Below, one piece after another: positions 54,242 through 63,319 of a stretch of 64,000 nucleotides of DNA. Position numbers and translations under genes: made by a program. Each line of letters begins with the position of its first letter. The first letter of the stretch is position 1. The DNA lies in the NCBI RefSeq assembly GCF_016316925.1, contig NZ_JAEEGB010000006.1, positions 248,001 through 312,000 of the forward strand, written 5' to 3'. A model generated the notes under the pieces. That model searched no databases. It saw nothing but the letters and a program-made list of their open reading frames with translations, and had not been told where the DNA came from. The DNA is from Clostridium aciditolerans. GTDB lineage: Bacteria; Bacillota; Clostridia; Clostridiales; Clostridiaceae.

Positions 54242-54703
54242 CTAAGATACTTTTACCTTCTTTTTCTCTAAATAATTTAAAAATAGTTTATCTATACAAA
54301 TACCCAAAGTTACTAAAACAACACCCAAAAACTTAACACATGAAAACTTTCCACTAATTATTATATCTACTACAAATCCAGTAGCTAATTGACCGATTAA
54401 AATTAAAATTGTTGAGTACGTCACTGGAATCTTTGGCAGCGAAATAATTGTCAACACTAATGCTGCCAATCCAAAAACTCCACCTAAGTATACCCATGTC
54501 GGAACTGACTTCATAATGCTTAAGCTAAAGATATTATTACTCCTTATTATAAGGACAACTAGTATTGAAATAACTGATGCCACAACATAATTTACTAAAG
54601 TTCCATTAAGTAATCCTATTCTTTCTGATAACTTAAAGTTAATCATCTTAGAAATTACTGCTATAAATCCACTTACAAGTGCTAGCACTAATCCAACTAC
54701 CAT
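54242..54703 (-). CDS. DMT-family transporter, DUF606 (YdcZ) subunit 2
   Basis: 153 residues, five hydrophobic helices, one half of a paired small DMT transporter (DUF606). The motif GVVLVTLGICIDK near the C terminus is typical. It partners with the 139-residue protein encoded immediately upstream. GAGGTGG precedes the ATG. The substrate is unknown. Confidence 0.8.
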   Translation of the reverse strand: MVVGLVLALVSGFIAVISKMINFKLSERIGLLNGTLVNYVVASVISILVVLIIRSNNIFSLSIMKSVPTWVYLGGVFGLAALVLTIISLPKIPVTYSTILILIGQLATGFVVDIIISGKFSCVKFLGVVLVTLGICIDKLFLNYLEKKKVKVS

Positions 54704-54746
54704 GTATCCACCTCTATTCTTATTAAAAGTTCATGTAATCTACTAT

Positions 54747-55166
54747 TTATTTTATTATTAAATATAAACCTATAAAGATAATTATAAAAACCGGCAATCT
54801 CTGTACTTTGAATTTAACTTTTTTTACTCCAAAGAATCCAAAGTGATCTACTAATGCTGAAATTACTATTTGTCCTAATAATGATAGTGCTATCGTTAAC
54901 GTAGCTCCTACTAGTTTAAAACTAAGGCTATTTGCTGAGACTAAAATAACCCCTAATATACCAGCGGAATATAGTAAAAAAGATTCTTTTCCAAATTCTA
55001 TAGACTGTTTTTTAACTATTTTTATATATAAAACTAATAAAATTACTCCAATAATATGAACAAAAAAGCTAATTTCAAATACATTCAAATAATTACTTAA
55101 TAATCCATTCAATGTTATCATTATAGATAAAAAAATTCCTGCTGTTATTGCTAAAATCACATTCAT
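54747..55166 (-). CDS. DMT-family transporter, DUF606 (YdcZ) subunit 1
   Basis: 139 residues, five hydrophobic helices, related to the following gene. MITLNGLLSNYLNVFE near the N terminus and VLVSANSLSFKLVGATLT in part are family features. The start overlaps the Crp/Fnr stop (ATGA), so the regulator and the two half-transporters form one operon; the regulator may respond to the transported compound. Confidence 0.8.
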   Translation of the reverse strand: MNVILAITAGIFLSIMITLNGLLSNYLNVFEISFFVHIIGVILLVLYIKIVKKQSIEFGKESFLLYSAGILGVILVSANSLSFKLVGATLTIALSLLGQIVISALVDHFGFFGVKKVKFKVQRLPVFIIIFIGLYLIIK

Positions 55167-55810
55167 TGTAGTAACCTCACCTCCTGATTTTTTAGTTTTT
55201 CTAAATCAATAATTATAATTTTCCCATCTTGATATTCTAAAATATTTTCCCGCTTCAATTTATTAATTATCCTATTAATACTTCTGATCGATGCAGCTAA
55301 ATCTTCTGATATTAATTCTTTTGATATAAGTATGCTATCAGATTTATTTTTACTATATAGATTTAAAACCAACCGTACAAATTTATACTCAAGATTATAA
55401 AATACATCATTAGATGACTTTTCTATTTTTGAATAAAGTTTACTACTAAGTTTATTTATAATAAACATTGAAAAGCTTGTATCTATTTCTACCCATTTTA
55501 TATATGTTTTTCTAGGAACCATTAACACTTCACAATCTGATAGAGCCTCAACTGTACAGATATATGGCTTATTGTTTGATAGCTCGAGCTCTCCGTAAAT
55601 CTCTTCCGGTCCAATAATAAGTTGTAAATAATTTGTTCCTAATATAGAGGTTCTATATATTTTATTAGTTCCTTTTAGCAATATATGAAAATGTCTAGCT
55701 TCAAAGCCTTGTTTCACCATTTTGTCTCCCTTTTTAAAGTTTTTAACAATAAACTTTTTCTTTATTTCACTTGGACAATTTTCAATTATATCTAAAATGT
55801 TTTTCCTCAT
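55163..55810 (-). CDS. Crp/Fnr family transcriptional regulator
   Basis: 215 residues: a cyclic-nucleotide-binding-like beta roll (25-115, with GPEEIYGELELSNNKPY in part), a long helix, and a winged helix (about 160-205, with LISEDLAASIRSINRIINKLKRE in part). No Cys cluster for an iron-sulfur centre is present and the cAMP-contact Arg is not clear, so the ligand is unknown. It heads the DUF606 transporter operon. AGGAGGG lies before the ATG. Confidence 0.85.
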   Translation of the reverse strand: MRKNILDIIENCPSEIKKKFIVKNFKKGDKMVKQGFEARHFHILLKGTNKIYRTSILGTNYLQLIIGPEEIYGELELSNNKPYICTVEALSDCEVLMVPRKTYIKWVEIDTSFSMFIINKLSSKLYSKIEKSSNDVFYNLEYKFVRLVLNLYSKNKSDSILISKELISEDLAASIRSINRIINKLKRENILEYQDGKIIIIDLEKLKNQEVRLLQ

Positions 55811-56055
55811 CTTATCCCTCCTGTAATAGATACTACATTATAAGTTAAAGCAGTTAAAGGACATTTGTCCTAAGATAGTATTTTTGTATTTCAACGAATT
55901 ATGCTTTCATATTAATCACAACTCTATAAAATACTCATATTATAATTAATGAATTAACTTTATTTCAATATTTTCTCAAAGCAAAAGTAAAGATTTAAAA
56001 CTTAACTTCATCATAGTTAAGTATATAACCTTTACTTTTTTAATAGGAGGTATTT

Positions 56056-56454
56056 ATGTTGTATTGTACCTTGATTTGTGACCTTAAATCTTCTAGAAAA
56101 CTAAAAAACAGAGAAGAAATACAATATAAAATTATTGATATGTTAAAAAAATCTAATATAGAATTTGAAAATATCATTGCATCTCCATTCTTAATAACCA
56201 CTGGCGATGAATGGCAAGGACTTTTAAAATATCCTTGTGATTATAAGAAACTGATAGATTTTTTCAAAAGTTTTATCCCAGGTATACAATTTTATACTGG
56301 AATAGGTATTGGAGATATATGCATCCATAATTTTGAGTTAACTGTAAATCAATTGGATGGACCTTCTTTTTACAGAGCAAGAGAGGCCTTAAAATATGCT
56401 AAAAGAAATAATTTACCCTTAGTTATTTTATTTGATAACTGGAATAACCTGTAA
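56056..56454 (+). CDS. SatD-like protein, short form
   Basis: 132 residues, homologous to the first half of the 255-residue protein at 57278-58045: DLKSSRKLKNREEIQ, ASPFLITTGDEWQG, YTGIGIGDICI and LDGPSFYRAREALKYAK. It lacks the C-terminal helical/HTH region of that protein. The GDEW motif and alpha/beta order recall nucleotide-cyclase folds, but this is inference. Its 3' end overlaps the convergent DUF3307 gene by 27 bases. AGGAGG precedes the ATG. Confidence 0.7.
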   Translation: MLYCTLICDLKSSRKLKNREEIQYKIIDMLKKSNIEFENIIASPFLITTGDEWQGLLKYPCDYKKLIDFFKSFIPGIQFYTGIGIGDICIHNFELTVNQLDGPSFYRAREALKYAKRNNLPLVILFDNWNNL

Positions 56455-57276
56455 TGTTTTTATTATTATACCTCCTGAAATTGCTAAAATAAAACTTATA
56501 AAAGTACCTATAATAAAATATTCAGCAAAGTTGCTGTCATCCATTTTTTTAAATCTTGCAATTGATTTTGCAGTAAGTACAAAACCTACCATAGAGGGTT
56601 GTCCAATAGCCATTACTAAAAGTATAAAAATTCGCTCTAATATTCCTATCGTAAATCCACCATTTGGACTTCCTATATCTGTTTCTTTAACACTTTTAAC
56701 TATTACAAGTTTTTTATCTATAAGCTTTCTATATAGTTTTAAATTTATAGCTTGGATATACTTACGTATGAATACCCCAGTCCCCCAAGTACATGATAAA
56801 AAAATGATACCTACTATAAGCCATCTATCTAACATTCTAATATTGTAAGGATAATTGTTAATAATACTAATTAATAGATTTGAAATATTGCTGATATTTA
56901 AATCAGACGTAAGCATAACTATTATTGAAATATGTATTAACTGATCTGTTATGAATATAAAAATACTACTTTCAAAAGAAGGTTTTAATTTAACTATAAA
57001 AGTCTTTATTTCATCAATTATAGAGTGTAAGAAGGCTATACAAAACAAAATTTCAAAATAATATATATAATTAAGTTTTGAAGATTTATATATACTAATA
57101 TATATAATTAAAATAAGAAGCATTGTACAAAAATGAGTAAGCCCATGTATTGCATTTCCGATTAGACTATCTTTAAAACTTTTACTAAATCTCATATTTA
57201 AGATATATTGACTTTGAAAGATGAAATCGCAAATTAAATGACTTATAATAAGTAATAGAAGAATACTTAAATTCAT
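56428..57276 (-). CDS. DUF3307 integral membrane protein
   Basis: 282 residues with about seven hydrophobic helices. HLICDFIFQSQYILN near the N terminus, HGLTHF and HSIIDEIKTF carry the conserved His/Asp pattern of DUF3307. It starts 1 base after the SatD-like gene's stop, so the two are coupled. SatD-like proteins next to DUF3307 membrane proteins recur in Firmicutes; the function is unknown. Its last codons overlap the convergent gene at 56056-56454. Confidence 0.75.
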   Translation of the reverse strand: MNLSILLLLIISHLICDFIFQSQYILNMRFSKSFKDSLIGNAIHGLTHFCTMLLILIIYISIYKSSKLNYIYYFEILFCIAFLHSIIDEIKTFIVKLKPSFESSIFIFITDQLIHISIIVMLTSDLNISNISNLLISIINNYPYNIRMLDRWLIVGIIFLSCTWGTGVFIRKYIQAINLKLYRKLIDKKLVIVKSVKETDIGSPNGGFTIGILERIFILLVMAIGQPSMVGFVLTAKSIARFKKMDDSNFAEYFIIGTFISFILAISGGIIIKTLQVIPVIK

Positions 57277-57277
57277 T

Positions 57278-58045
57278 TTATATATCCTTTCTTATTTTGC
57301 AATAGGAATCTATTAGACATTCTATAATAAAATTATTATTATTAATTACAAAATAATTAGAAGCATTTAGCTTTTGACTAATATCTGCTTTAGAAATACC
57401 TGGTACTTGTTTAATTATATTATTATATGATCCTAATTCTTCATATAATTCTATTATTTCTAATTGTTTATTCGTTATTTTATGTTTTAGAATCTCATTA
57501 TTTTCAATTAGAGTATTGATAATTTTATTTATAGACAAATCGTATCCTTTTTCTTCACTAGTAGTAAGTGCTATCTCACTAAATATAAGGGCTTTCTTCA
57601 TAAACTCATTTATAAAAGAAACTCCTTCAGCATTAAAATATATATTATTATTTTTGCTATTCAATTTTTTGTTATAATATCTATTTTTATTTTTTACTAT
57701 ATTTAATGCTTCTCTTGCTTTAATAAAGCATTCACCATCCATTGATGCTGTATCCTCATATATATTAGTACTAATCTCTCCTATACCAACTCCTGCATAT
57801 ATATTTATGTTTTTCTTTTTTAAAAATCTTTGAAATATATTTATAACATAATAACTTTTATTGGGATTCTTTAAAACAATTTGCCACTCATCTCCTAAAG
57901 TAATTGATATGGGGGCTGCCAATATGTCTTTGAATTCAATATTTAACTTTTGTATGTAAAACTTTAAATCCTCTTGTATAACTTGCCTATTTTTTAATTT
58001 TCTTGACCCAGCTATATCTATGTTTATAACGCTAAATAAATTCAT
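57278..58045 (-). CDS. SatD-family protein with C-terminal helix-turn-helix-like region
   Basis: 255 residues. The N-terminal domain has DIAGSRKLKNRQVIQ, APISITLGDEWQ, YAGVGIGEIST and GECFIKAREALN. A linker is followed by a helical region with KQLEIIELYEELGSYN and GISKADISQKLNASNY that looks like a winged helix. It is the first gene of a coupled pair with the DUF3307 membrane protein. In streptococci the name SatD comes from the acid-tolerance sat locus. The activity is unknown. Confidence 0.75.
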   Translation of the reverse strand: MNLFSVINIDIAGSRKLKNRQVIQEDLKFYIQKLNIEFKDILAAPISITLGDEWQIVLKNPNKSYYVINIFQRFLKKKNINIYAGVGIGEISTNIYEDTASMDGECFIKAREALNIVKNKNRYYNKKLNSKNNNIYFNAEGVSFINEFMKKALIFSEIALTTSEEKGYDLSINKIINTLIENNEILKHKITNKQLEIIELYEELGSYNNIIKQVPGISKADISQKLNASNYFVINNNNFIIECLIDSYCKIRKDI

Positions 58046-58212
58046 TTTATCATCACCTTAAAATATTTTCATCTAAATTGATTTTTATAATTAAAATTAT
58101 ATCATAAACCAATTAATTTATATATTTACCATTTTTTATGCTTATTAAACCTTTAAGGTAAAATCTTATTAGTAACTATCATAACCTCTATTATGTATTT
58201 TAACATTTTAGC

Positions 58213-58241
58213 TTGACAATAACCCATGTTATAACTATTAT
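58213..58241 (+). promoter_or_regulatory. Sigma-A promoter with internal palindrome, Rrf2 gene
   Basis: TTGACA (58213-58218), a 17-base spacer and TATTAT (58236-58241). The spacer contains ATAAC-CCAT-GTTAT (58219-58232), a perfect inverted repeat well placed for autorepression by the Rrf2 protein. Confidence 0.7.
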
Positions 58242-58265
58242 GATTACATTAAGAGGTGAGAATAA

Positions 58266-58688
58266 ATGAAAAAATTAAGCAGTCGTTTTTCAATTGCTGT
58301 ACATATTTTAATTTTATCAGCAATTACAGATAAAAATTGTACATCAGAATTTATTGCTTCAAGTGTAAATACTAACCCTGTTTTAATTCGCAGAATTATA
58401 GGATTTTTAAAAAAATCAGACCTTGTCAATGTTCAAGCAGGCACCGGCGGAACATTCCTTCAGAAAGCCCCTTCTGAAATAACACTACTTGATGTATACA
58501 ATGCAGTTGAAGTTACTGAAGATAACAGGCTTTTTAATTTCCACAAAGGTAACATAAAATGTAAGGTTGGTGCTAATATTGAATCTATATTAGGTGCTTC
58601 CTTTAGAAATGCTCAAAATGCAATGGAAAATGAGCTAAAAAAGGTAACTATACAAAATATAATAGATGGAATAAATGAAATTCCGTAA
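58266..58688 (+). CDS. Rrf2-family transcriptional regulator (YwnA-like)
   Basis: 140 residues: an N-terminal winged helix (SSRFSIAVHILILSA, TSEFIASSVNTNPVLIRRII in part) and the GTGGTFLQKAPSEITLLDVYNAVE wing region seen as GGTFLQKAPSEITL. Only one Cys follows the wing (IKCKVG), so an iron-sulfur cluster like that of NsrR or IscR is unlikely. It probably represses itself through the palindrome upstream and may control the convergent flavoprotein. AGAGGTGAG precedes the ATG. Confidence 0.88.
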   Translation: MKKLSSRFSIAVHILILSAITDKNCTSEFIASSVNTNPVLIRRIIGFLKKSDLVNVQAGTGGTFLQKAPSEITLLDVYNAVEVTEDNRLFNFHKGNIKCKVGANIESILGASFRNAQNAMENELKKVTIQNIIDGINEIP

Positions 58689-58727
58689 ATTTTATCATGG
58701 GAAAACTGTGAAATTAAATAAATACAA

Positions 58728-58779
58728 AAGCATAACATAAAAGTAAGAATATCTAGTATATTTACTTTATATTATGCTT
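58728..58779. terminator. Bidirectional hairpin between convergent genes
   Basis: 19-base arms (58728-58746 and 58761-58779) pair with a few mismatches, between the Rrf2 and flavoprotein genes. Confidence 0.5.
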
Positions 58780-58838
58780 CTGTATTTGTATAATAATTTG
58801 CTGTTACTGACAACTTTTATATTAAAATCTGCAAAATA

Positions 58839-59243
58839 TTAGAATTTTATTATTTCAAAAGGTTCAAATCCCTTACTAATCTTAATTTCTCCGCTTTCTA
58901 TATAAAAAATTTCAAAAATCGGATTAGATGCACTTTTATACATACCCTGAACTACAGGTGAAAATTTAGCAAAAGCTTCTTCTTTTTGCTCATTATCAGT
59001 CACAAAAATTGCCTTACCTGAGATTCTAACGTTATATTCATTGCTGGCACACGCAAACGCTACTTGCGGATTAGCTTGCATTTGCTTATAAACATCTTTT
59101 GTATTTGCTGTACCAAAATAAAATCTGTTTCCTTTTGCAAACTGAAACTGCCATCCTCTAACCTCAAGCTGTTCTCCATTCGTTGTTGCAAAATATCCTG
59201 CTGTTCCATCAGCTAAAATCTCTTTAACTTGTTCAATAGTCAT
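58839..59243 (-). CDS. Pyridoxamine 5'-phosphate oxidase-like FMN-binding protein
   Basis: 134 residues with a split-barrel flavin-binding pattern: GYFATTNGEQLEVRGWQF in part, RFYFGTANTKDVYKQMQANPQVAF in part, and VRISGKAIFV. Small members are flavin or heme-degradation related reductases; true PNPOx activity is not implied. A TTG at 59258 is in frame but lies at the ribosome site; GGAGG suits the ATG at 59243. Confidence 0.85.
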   Translation of the reverse strand: MTIEQVKEILADGTAGYFATTNGEQLEVRGWQFQFAKGNRFYFGTANTKDVYKQMQANPQVAFACASNEYNVRISGKAIFVTDNEQKEEAFAKFSPVVQGMYKSASNPIFEIFYIESGEIKISKGFEPFEIIKF

Positions 59244-59494
59244 ATTCTGTACCTCCAAAGCTTTATATTACCAAGAAAGTTTATTATATATTATTTTCAT
59301 AAAAAATTTTTCAATTCAATTTCTTTCTTGTTGTAACCATTATAGTTTCAACAAAAATATTTGTCAAGTATTAGTTTCTCTATATCTAAAGAGTATTACC
59401 AAACTCTTGTACTATAACTAAGATTGACATTATTATTTAGCAATAGTAATATCTATATGTTATTTAATAATTAAAAACAACTTGGAGGATATAT

Positions 59495-60451
59495 ATGATT
59501 CATACATTAGCTATTACGAAGGATATGCAATTAAAAAAAGATTTGCCTCTCAATGAACTTGATGGAGCAAATATAAAGTGGTACTGGGTAGATTTCGATT
59601 CTTCTGACGAAAGTGAGTCTGTTTTACTAGATACTCATTTTCACTTTCATCATTTAGCAATAGAAGATTGTCTCCATTTTCTCCAAAGACCAAAACTTGA
59701 TTTCTATGATAATTATAATTTTTTTGTTCTTCATGCATTAAATAATGATGGACTGACTCCTAGTGAAGTAGATCTATTCGTAGGAAACAATTTTATAGTA
59801 TCCTATCATAAAACTCATCTTGAGGAAATTGAAGAAGTGCGATTAAAAATTAATACTACAGAGAACTCCTGGGGTGACGGCAGCATATATGTTTTTTATC
59901 AAATACTTGATAAACTAGTTGACCACTACTTCCCAGCTGTGTATAGACTTGAAGACCAAATAGATGTGATTGATGATAACGTAAAAAGAGCATCCTTGAG
60001 AAAACTTTTAGATAGAACTTTTGAGGTTCGTTCAGATCTTCTAAGGTTAAGAAGAATAATTACTCAAATGCGTGATTTAGCATACAGAATTTTAAGTTCT
60101 GATCACTTAAAAGATATCAAAGAAAAACATATATATTTTTCAGATGTATATGATCACCTTTTAAGACTTACAGAAATGATTGAATCAAGCTTAGCCCTAA
60201 CATCCGAGCTTAGAGACAGCTATCTTTCGGTGAATTCTCATAAGATGAATAAAATAATGATGCTTCTAACTGTAGTTACTACAATATTCATTCCTCTTAC
60301 ATTCATAGTGGGTGTTTACGGAATGAACTTTAAATATATGCCTGAGTTAGATCTCAAATATGGCTATTTTATAGTGCTAGGGATTATGCTGCTTATTGGA
60401 TTCTTCATGTTTACATGGTTTAAAAGAAAAGGCTGGTTTGATATTGATTAA
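59495..60451 (+). CDS. CorA-type divalent cation transporter
   Basis: 318 residues: a large N-terminal cytoplasmic domain, a long stalk helix, and two C-terminal membrane helices with the YGMNF selectivity motif after the first. It forms pentamers that admit Mg2+ or Co2+. The stop codon lies in a palindrome that acts as terminator. The start follows TTGGAGG. His-rich genes follow, which may hint at related metal homeostasis. Confidence 0.92.
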   Translation: MIHTLAITKDMQLKKDLPLNELDGANIKWYWVDFDSSDESESVLLDTHFHFHHLAIEDCLHFLQRPKLDFYDNYNFFVLHALNNDGLTPSEVDLFVGNNFIVSYHKTHLEEIEEVRLKINTTENSWGDGSIYVFYQILDKLVDHYFPAVYRLEDQIDVIDDNVKRASLRKLLDRTFEVRSDLLRLRRIITQMRDLAYRILSSDHLKDIKEKHIYFSDVYDHLLRLTEMIESSLALTSELRDSYLSVNSHKMNKIMMLLTVVTTIFIPLTFIVGVYGMNFKYMPELDLKYGYFIVLGIMLLIGFFMFTWFKRKGWFDID

Positions 60452-60476
60452 ATCAATATCAAACATTTTAAATTTA
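60436..60476 (+). terminator. Terminator overlapping the corA stop
   Basis: A perfect 14-bp stem (GTTTGATATTGATT, 60436-60449 with 60451-60464) has a one-base centre, so the real loop is larger. It is followed by ATTTTAAATTTATTTT. Confidence 0.6.
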
Positions 60477-60604
60477 TTTTACAATTCTTTATAGAATTTT
60501 TAAAATTACTTTAAATGATTTTTAATCTCTGTCTTTATAATGAACTCATAACAAATAAGGATACGTAATCAAACGTTTCTTATTAATATAAGGAGGTCAT
60601 TCTA

Positions 60605-61258
60605 ATGAACAAGATTAAACTTTTATATGATGTATTCAAAACTATGAAGGACAAAGAACTATTTAATGGAACAATTAGTGTAGACGCAGCTAAAGGTGAT
60701 TCAAAGGTGTTATCATTCTCTAACAAATTTAACATTAATGTTGCTACTGGAGAAACAAAGACTGAAATAAGCAGTGAATTTGATTTAGAAGGCAAAAAAG
60801 CAAAACATCAAAGCAATACAGAGTTTAACATTAAGGACTGCAAACATCATAAATTTCATCAGCATATGCATATGAAGCACCAAGATATTGGTAATCATTG
60901 CTGTGAGCATGGCAGTATAAAAGCAAAACTTTCAAAAATCACTTTTATACTTAATATCCTAAATAATCTTAAAGCTGATGGAAAAGATGAAAAAACAGTA
61001 TTATCTCTTGACTTAAAGGAAGTAATTAAGGAAATTAAAGAACAGCACAAGGATTTAAATAATGAACATCAAAATTCATGTAAGCACCATATAAATGATC
61101 AACATGAGCATTGTGCGTGCATAAAAGAATTCCTGTGCTCTGACCATGATGAAGCTATATTAAATATATACATTAATAAAAATAATGAAGTGGAAAAAAT
61201 AGAGGTTGATGCTAAGGGTGAAAATAGTCTTAATGTTTTAGTAAACTTAGCTTGGTAA
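60605..61258 (+). CDS. His/Cys-rich protein, unknown
   Basis: 217 residues, cytoplasmic by composition. A beta-rich start (VDAAKGDSKVLSFSNKFNINV in part) is followed by two His/Cys clusters, near residues 79-102 (HHKFHQHMHMKH, NHCCEHG) and 140-180 (CKHH, HEHCAC, CSDHD). In all there are 16 His and 7 Cys. A beta-type end (ILNIYINKNNEVEKIEVDA in part) closes it. No family is recognised; metal buffering or sensing is inferred. It has its own terminator, then the His-rich histidine kinase begins. AAGGAGG lies before the ATG. Confidence 0.7.
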   Translation: MNKIKLLYDVFKTMKDKELFNGTISVDAAKGDSKVLSFSNKFNINVATGETKTEISSEFDLEGKKAKHQSNTEFNIKDCKHHKFHQHMHMKHQDIGNHCCEHGSIKAKLSKITFILNILNNLKADGKDEKTVLSLDLKEVIKEIKEQHKDLNNEHQNSCKHHINDQHEHCACIKEFLCSDHDEAILNIYINKNNEVEKIEVDAKGENSLNVLVNLAW

Positions 61259-61260
61259 AC

Positions 61261-61307
61261 AAATAACGGATGTAAACTAAAAATATTTACATCCGTTATT
61301 TGTTTTA
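61261..61307 (+). terminator. Terminator between the His/Cys-rich gene and the kinase
   Basis: A perfect 16-bp stem (AAATAACGGATGTAAA, 61261-61276 with 61286-61301) is followed by GTTTTAAG. It is strong enough to make the kinase operon mostly independent, or to act as an attenuator. Confidence 0.75.
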
Positions 61308-61361
61308 AGTAAAAAGGTATTGTGGTAATATTAATATAATTAAATTTAAAAGGTGATGACT

Positions 61362-62543
61362 ATGAGCGTTTGGAGAAACAATAAAAACAAATCTCACAAA
61401 GAGTGGCATGAATTTCATCGTAGAGCTCATGAATTACATGGCATGAAACATAAACATTACTATAATATTCATCAAAAACACCAAAAGCATAAAAATGAAT
61501 TTTATCTGTGCCATAAATATTTAACATGGTTGCGCCCTGCTGCTTTGGTTATTAATATATTTATAATTTACCTAATCTTTAAGGTAGTAGGTCTCAAATT
61601 TATAACTATACTTTTCGCAACAATATTTACTGTTAAAGAAATTGCACATTTATACATATATGCAAGATTAGAAAAAAAAATAATGAAACCTATTGAAGAA
61701 TTAAAAGCCGGGGTAGAAGAAATTGCTAAGGGAAACTACGAAGTAAGAATTGAAAAAAGTGTTTATAATGAAATTGGTATTTTAATAGATGAATTTAATG
61801 AAATGGCTGAGAAACTACAACAAGGTGAAAAGCTAAAAAAAGAATATGAAGAAAATAGGAAGACACTAATAGCAAACATATCTCATGATTTAAAGACCCC
61901 AATTACCTCGATAAACGGATATGTTGAAGCCATACTAGATGGAATAGCTGACTCTCCTAATACAACCAAAAGCTATCTTAGAACAATTCATAGTAATATT
62001 GACTATATAAACAGACTAATCGATGATTTGTTTTTATTTTCAAAGCTAGATATGCAAAAACTTAACTTTAAATTTGAAAAAGTAAGAATAAAGCCTTTCA
62101 TGGAAGATATGATGGAAGAGTTTAGATTTGTTTTAGGAGAAAAAAATATCAATTTTAATTTTATTGATAAAATTGAAAAAGAATCTGAAGTTAATATAGA
62201 TGGAAAAAGGATATATCAAGCTATAAGAAATATTATAGGTAATGCAATTAAATATGGTCAAAAAGAAAATTTAACTCTCTCTGTAGAATTAAGTAAAGAA
62301 AGAGAATATATAAAAATTGACATTAGCGACAATGGTCCTGGCATATCTGAAGATAAGCTTCCTTATGTATTTGATAGATTTTATCGTATAGATACAGAAA
62401 GAACAAAAGATTTGATGAGTACAGGACTTGGTCTAGCAATCTCCAAAGAATTGATAGAAGCTCATGGTGGAACGATTTATGTTTCAAGTGTTTTAACAAA
62501 AGGCAGCACTTTTACAATAGAACTTCCCCTAGTAGCTTCATAA
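61362..62543 (+). CDS. Sensor histidine kinase with His-rich N terminus
   Basis: 393 residues. Residues 12-51 contain eleven His at positions 12, 16, 19, 23, 26, 30, 32, 37, 40, 43 and 51 plus Cys50, mostly spaced 3-4 apart as on one face of a helix. Two membrane helices (about 57-100) follow with almost no external loop. HAMP (IMKPIEELKAGVEEIAKGNY in part), HisKA (NISHDLKTPITS) and HATPase (NIIGNAIKYG, DNGPGIS, GLGLAIS) complete it. The signal is probably read inside the cell or membrane. A GTG at 61353 is in frame; AAAGGTGA fits the ATG at 61362. Confidence 0.9.
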   Translation: MSVWRNNKNKSHKEWHEFHRRAHELHGMKHKHYYNIHQKHQKHKNEFYLCHKYLTWLRPAALVINIFIIYLIFKVVGLKFITILFATIFTVKEIAHLYIYARLEKKIMKPIEELKAGVEEIAKGNYEVRIEKSVYNEIGILIDEFNEMAEKLQQGEKLKKEYEENRKTLIANISHDLKTPITSINGYVEAILDGIADSPNTTKSYLRTIHSNIDYINRLIDDLFLFSKLDMQKLNFKFEKVRIKPFMEDMMEEFRFVLGEKNINFNFIDKIEKESEVNIDGKRIYQAIRNIIGNAIKYGQKENLTLSVELSKEREYIKIDISDNGPGISEDKLPYVFDRFYRIDTERTKDLMSTGLGLAISKELIEAHGGTIYVSSVLTKGSTFTIELPLVAS

Positions 62544-62583
62544 ATTGTATGAGATATCATGAAACAAGAAGGGAACGGTTTTG

Positions 62584-63270
62584 ATGAAACAGGTTTTGAT
62601 AATTGAAGATGACAACAATATTGCTGAATTAGAAAGAGATTACCTTCAACTAAATGGATATAAAGTTGATATAGAACAAGATGGATTGTCAGGCTTAAAA
62701 AAAGCTCTACTAGGTATTTACGATGTTATAGTAGTAGACTTAATGCTGCCTAGTAAGGATGGCTATGAAATAGTGAAGGAAGTCAGAGATAAGTTTGAAA
62801 TTCCTATTATAATTGTGTCTGCCAAAAATGATGATATAGATAAAATAAGAGGTTTGGGCTTTGGTGCAGATGATTACTTGACTAAACCCTTCAGCCCTGC
62901 TGAATTAGTTGCAAGAATAAGATCCCACATAATAAGGTATGAACGTCTTTCTGGTAAAAAATCCGCTACAGGGATTATAAGTCACAAGGCTATAGAAATT
63001 AGAACGCATTCTCATAAAGTATTTGTAAATGGTAAAGAGGTTATACTTACAACAAAAGAGTACGAGTTGTTAGTCTTTCTAGCTTCAAATCCCAATATTG
63101 TTTTTAGTAAAGATCAACTTTTCAATACTATTTGGGCAGAGGATTATTGCGGAGATACAGCAACTGTAGCAGTCCATATACAAAAGATTAGAAAGAAGAT
63201 AGAAAAAGATTCTGGAAGTCCTGAATACATTGAAACTATATGGGGTACAGGGTATAGATTTAATTCATAA
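62584..63270 (+). CDS. OmpR/PhoB-family response regulator
   Basis: 228 residues: a receiver domain (IIEDDNNIAELE, phospho-acceptor Asp in VVDLMLPSKDG, Lys in YLTKPFSP) and a winged helix (about 130-228, LTTKEYELLVFLASNP, VAVHIQKIRKKIE, IWGTGYRF). It lies 40 bases after the kinase gene and is its likely partner. Binding sites could not be recognised. A TTG at 62581 precedes the ATG; AAGGGAA is upstream. Confidence 0.93.
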   Translation: MKQVLIIEDDNNIAELERDYLQLNGYKVDIEQDGLSGLKKALLGIYDVIVVDLMLPSKDGYEIVKEVRDKFEIPIIIVSAKNDDIDKIRGLGFGADDYLTKPFSPAELVARIRSHIIRYERLSGKKSATGIISHKAIEIRTHSHKVFVNGKEVILTTKEYELLVFLASNPNIVFSKDQLFNTIWAEDYCGDTATVAVHIQKIRKKIEKDSGSPEYIETIWGTGYRFNS

Positions 63271-63274
63271 TTAA

Positions 63275-63302
63275 AGAGGATAATCTAAACGATTTATCCT
63301 CT
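63275..63302. terminator. Terminator after the two-component operon
   Basis: A 9-bp stem, AGAGGATAA with TTATCCTCT, lies between convergent genes; the following T tract is weak. Confidence 0.5.
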
Positions 63303-63319
63303 AACACTATAGATCCTTT

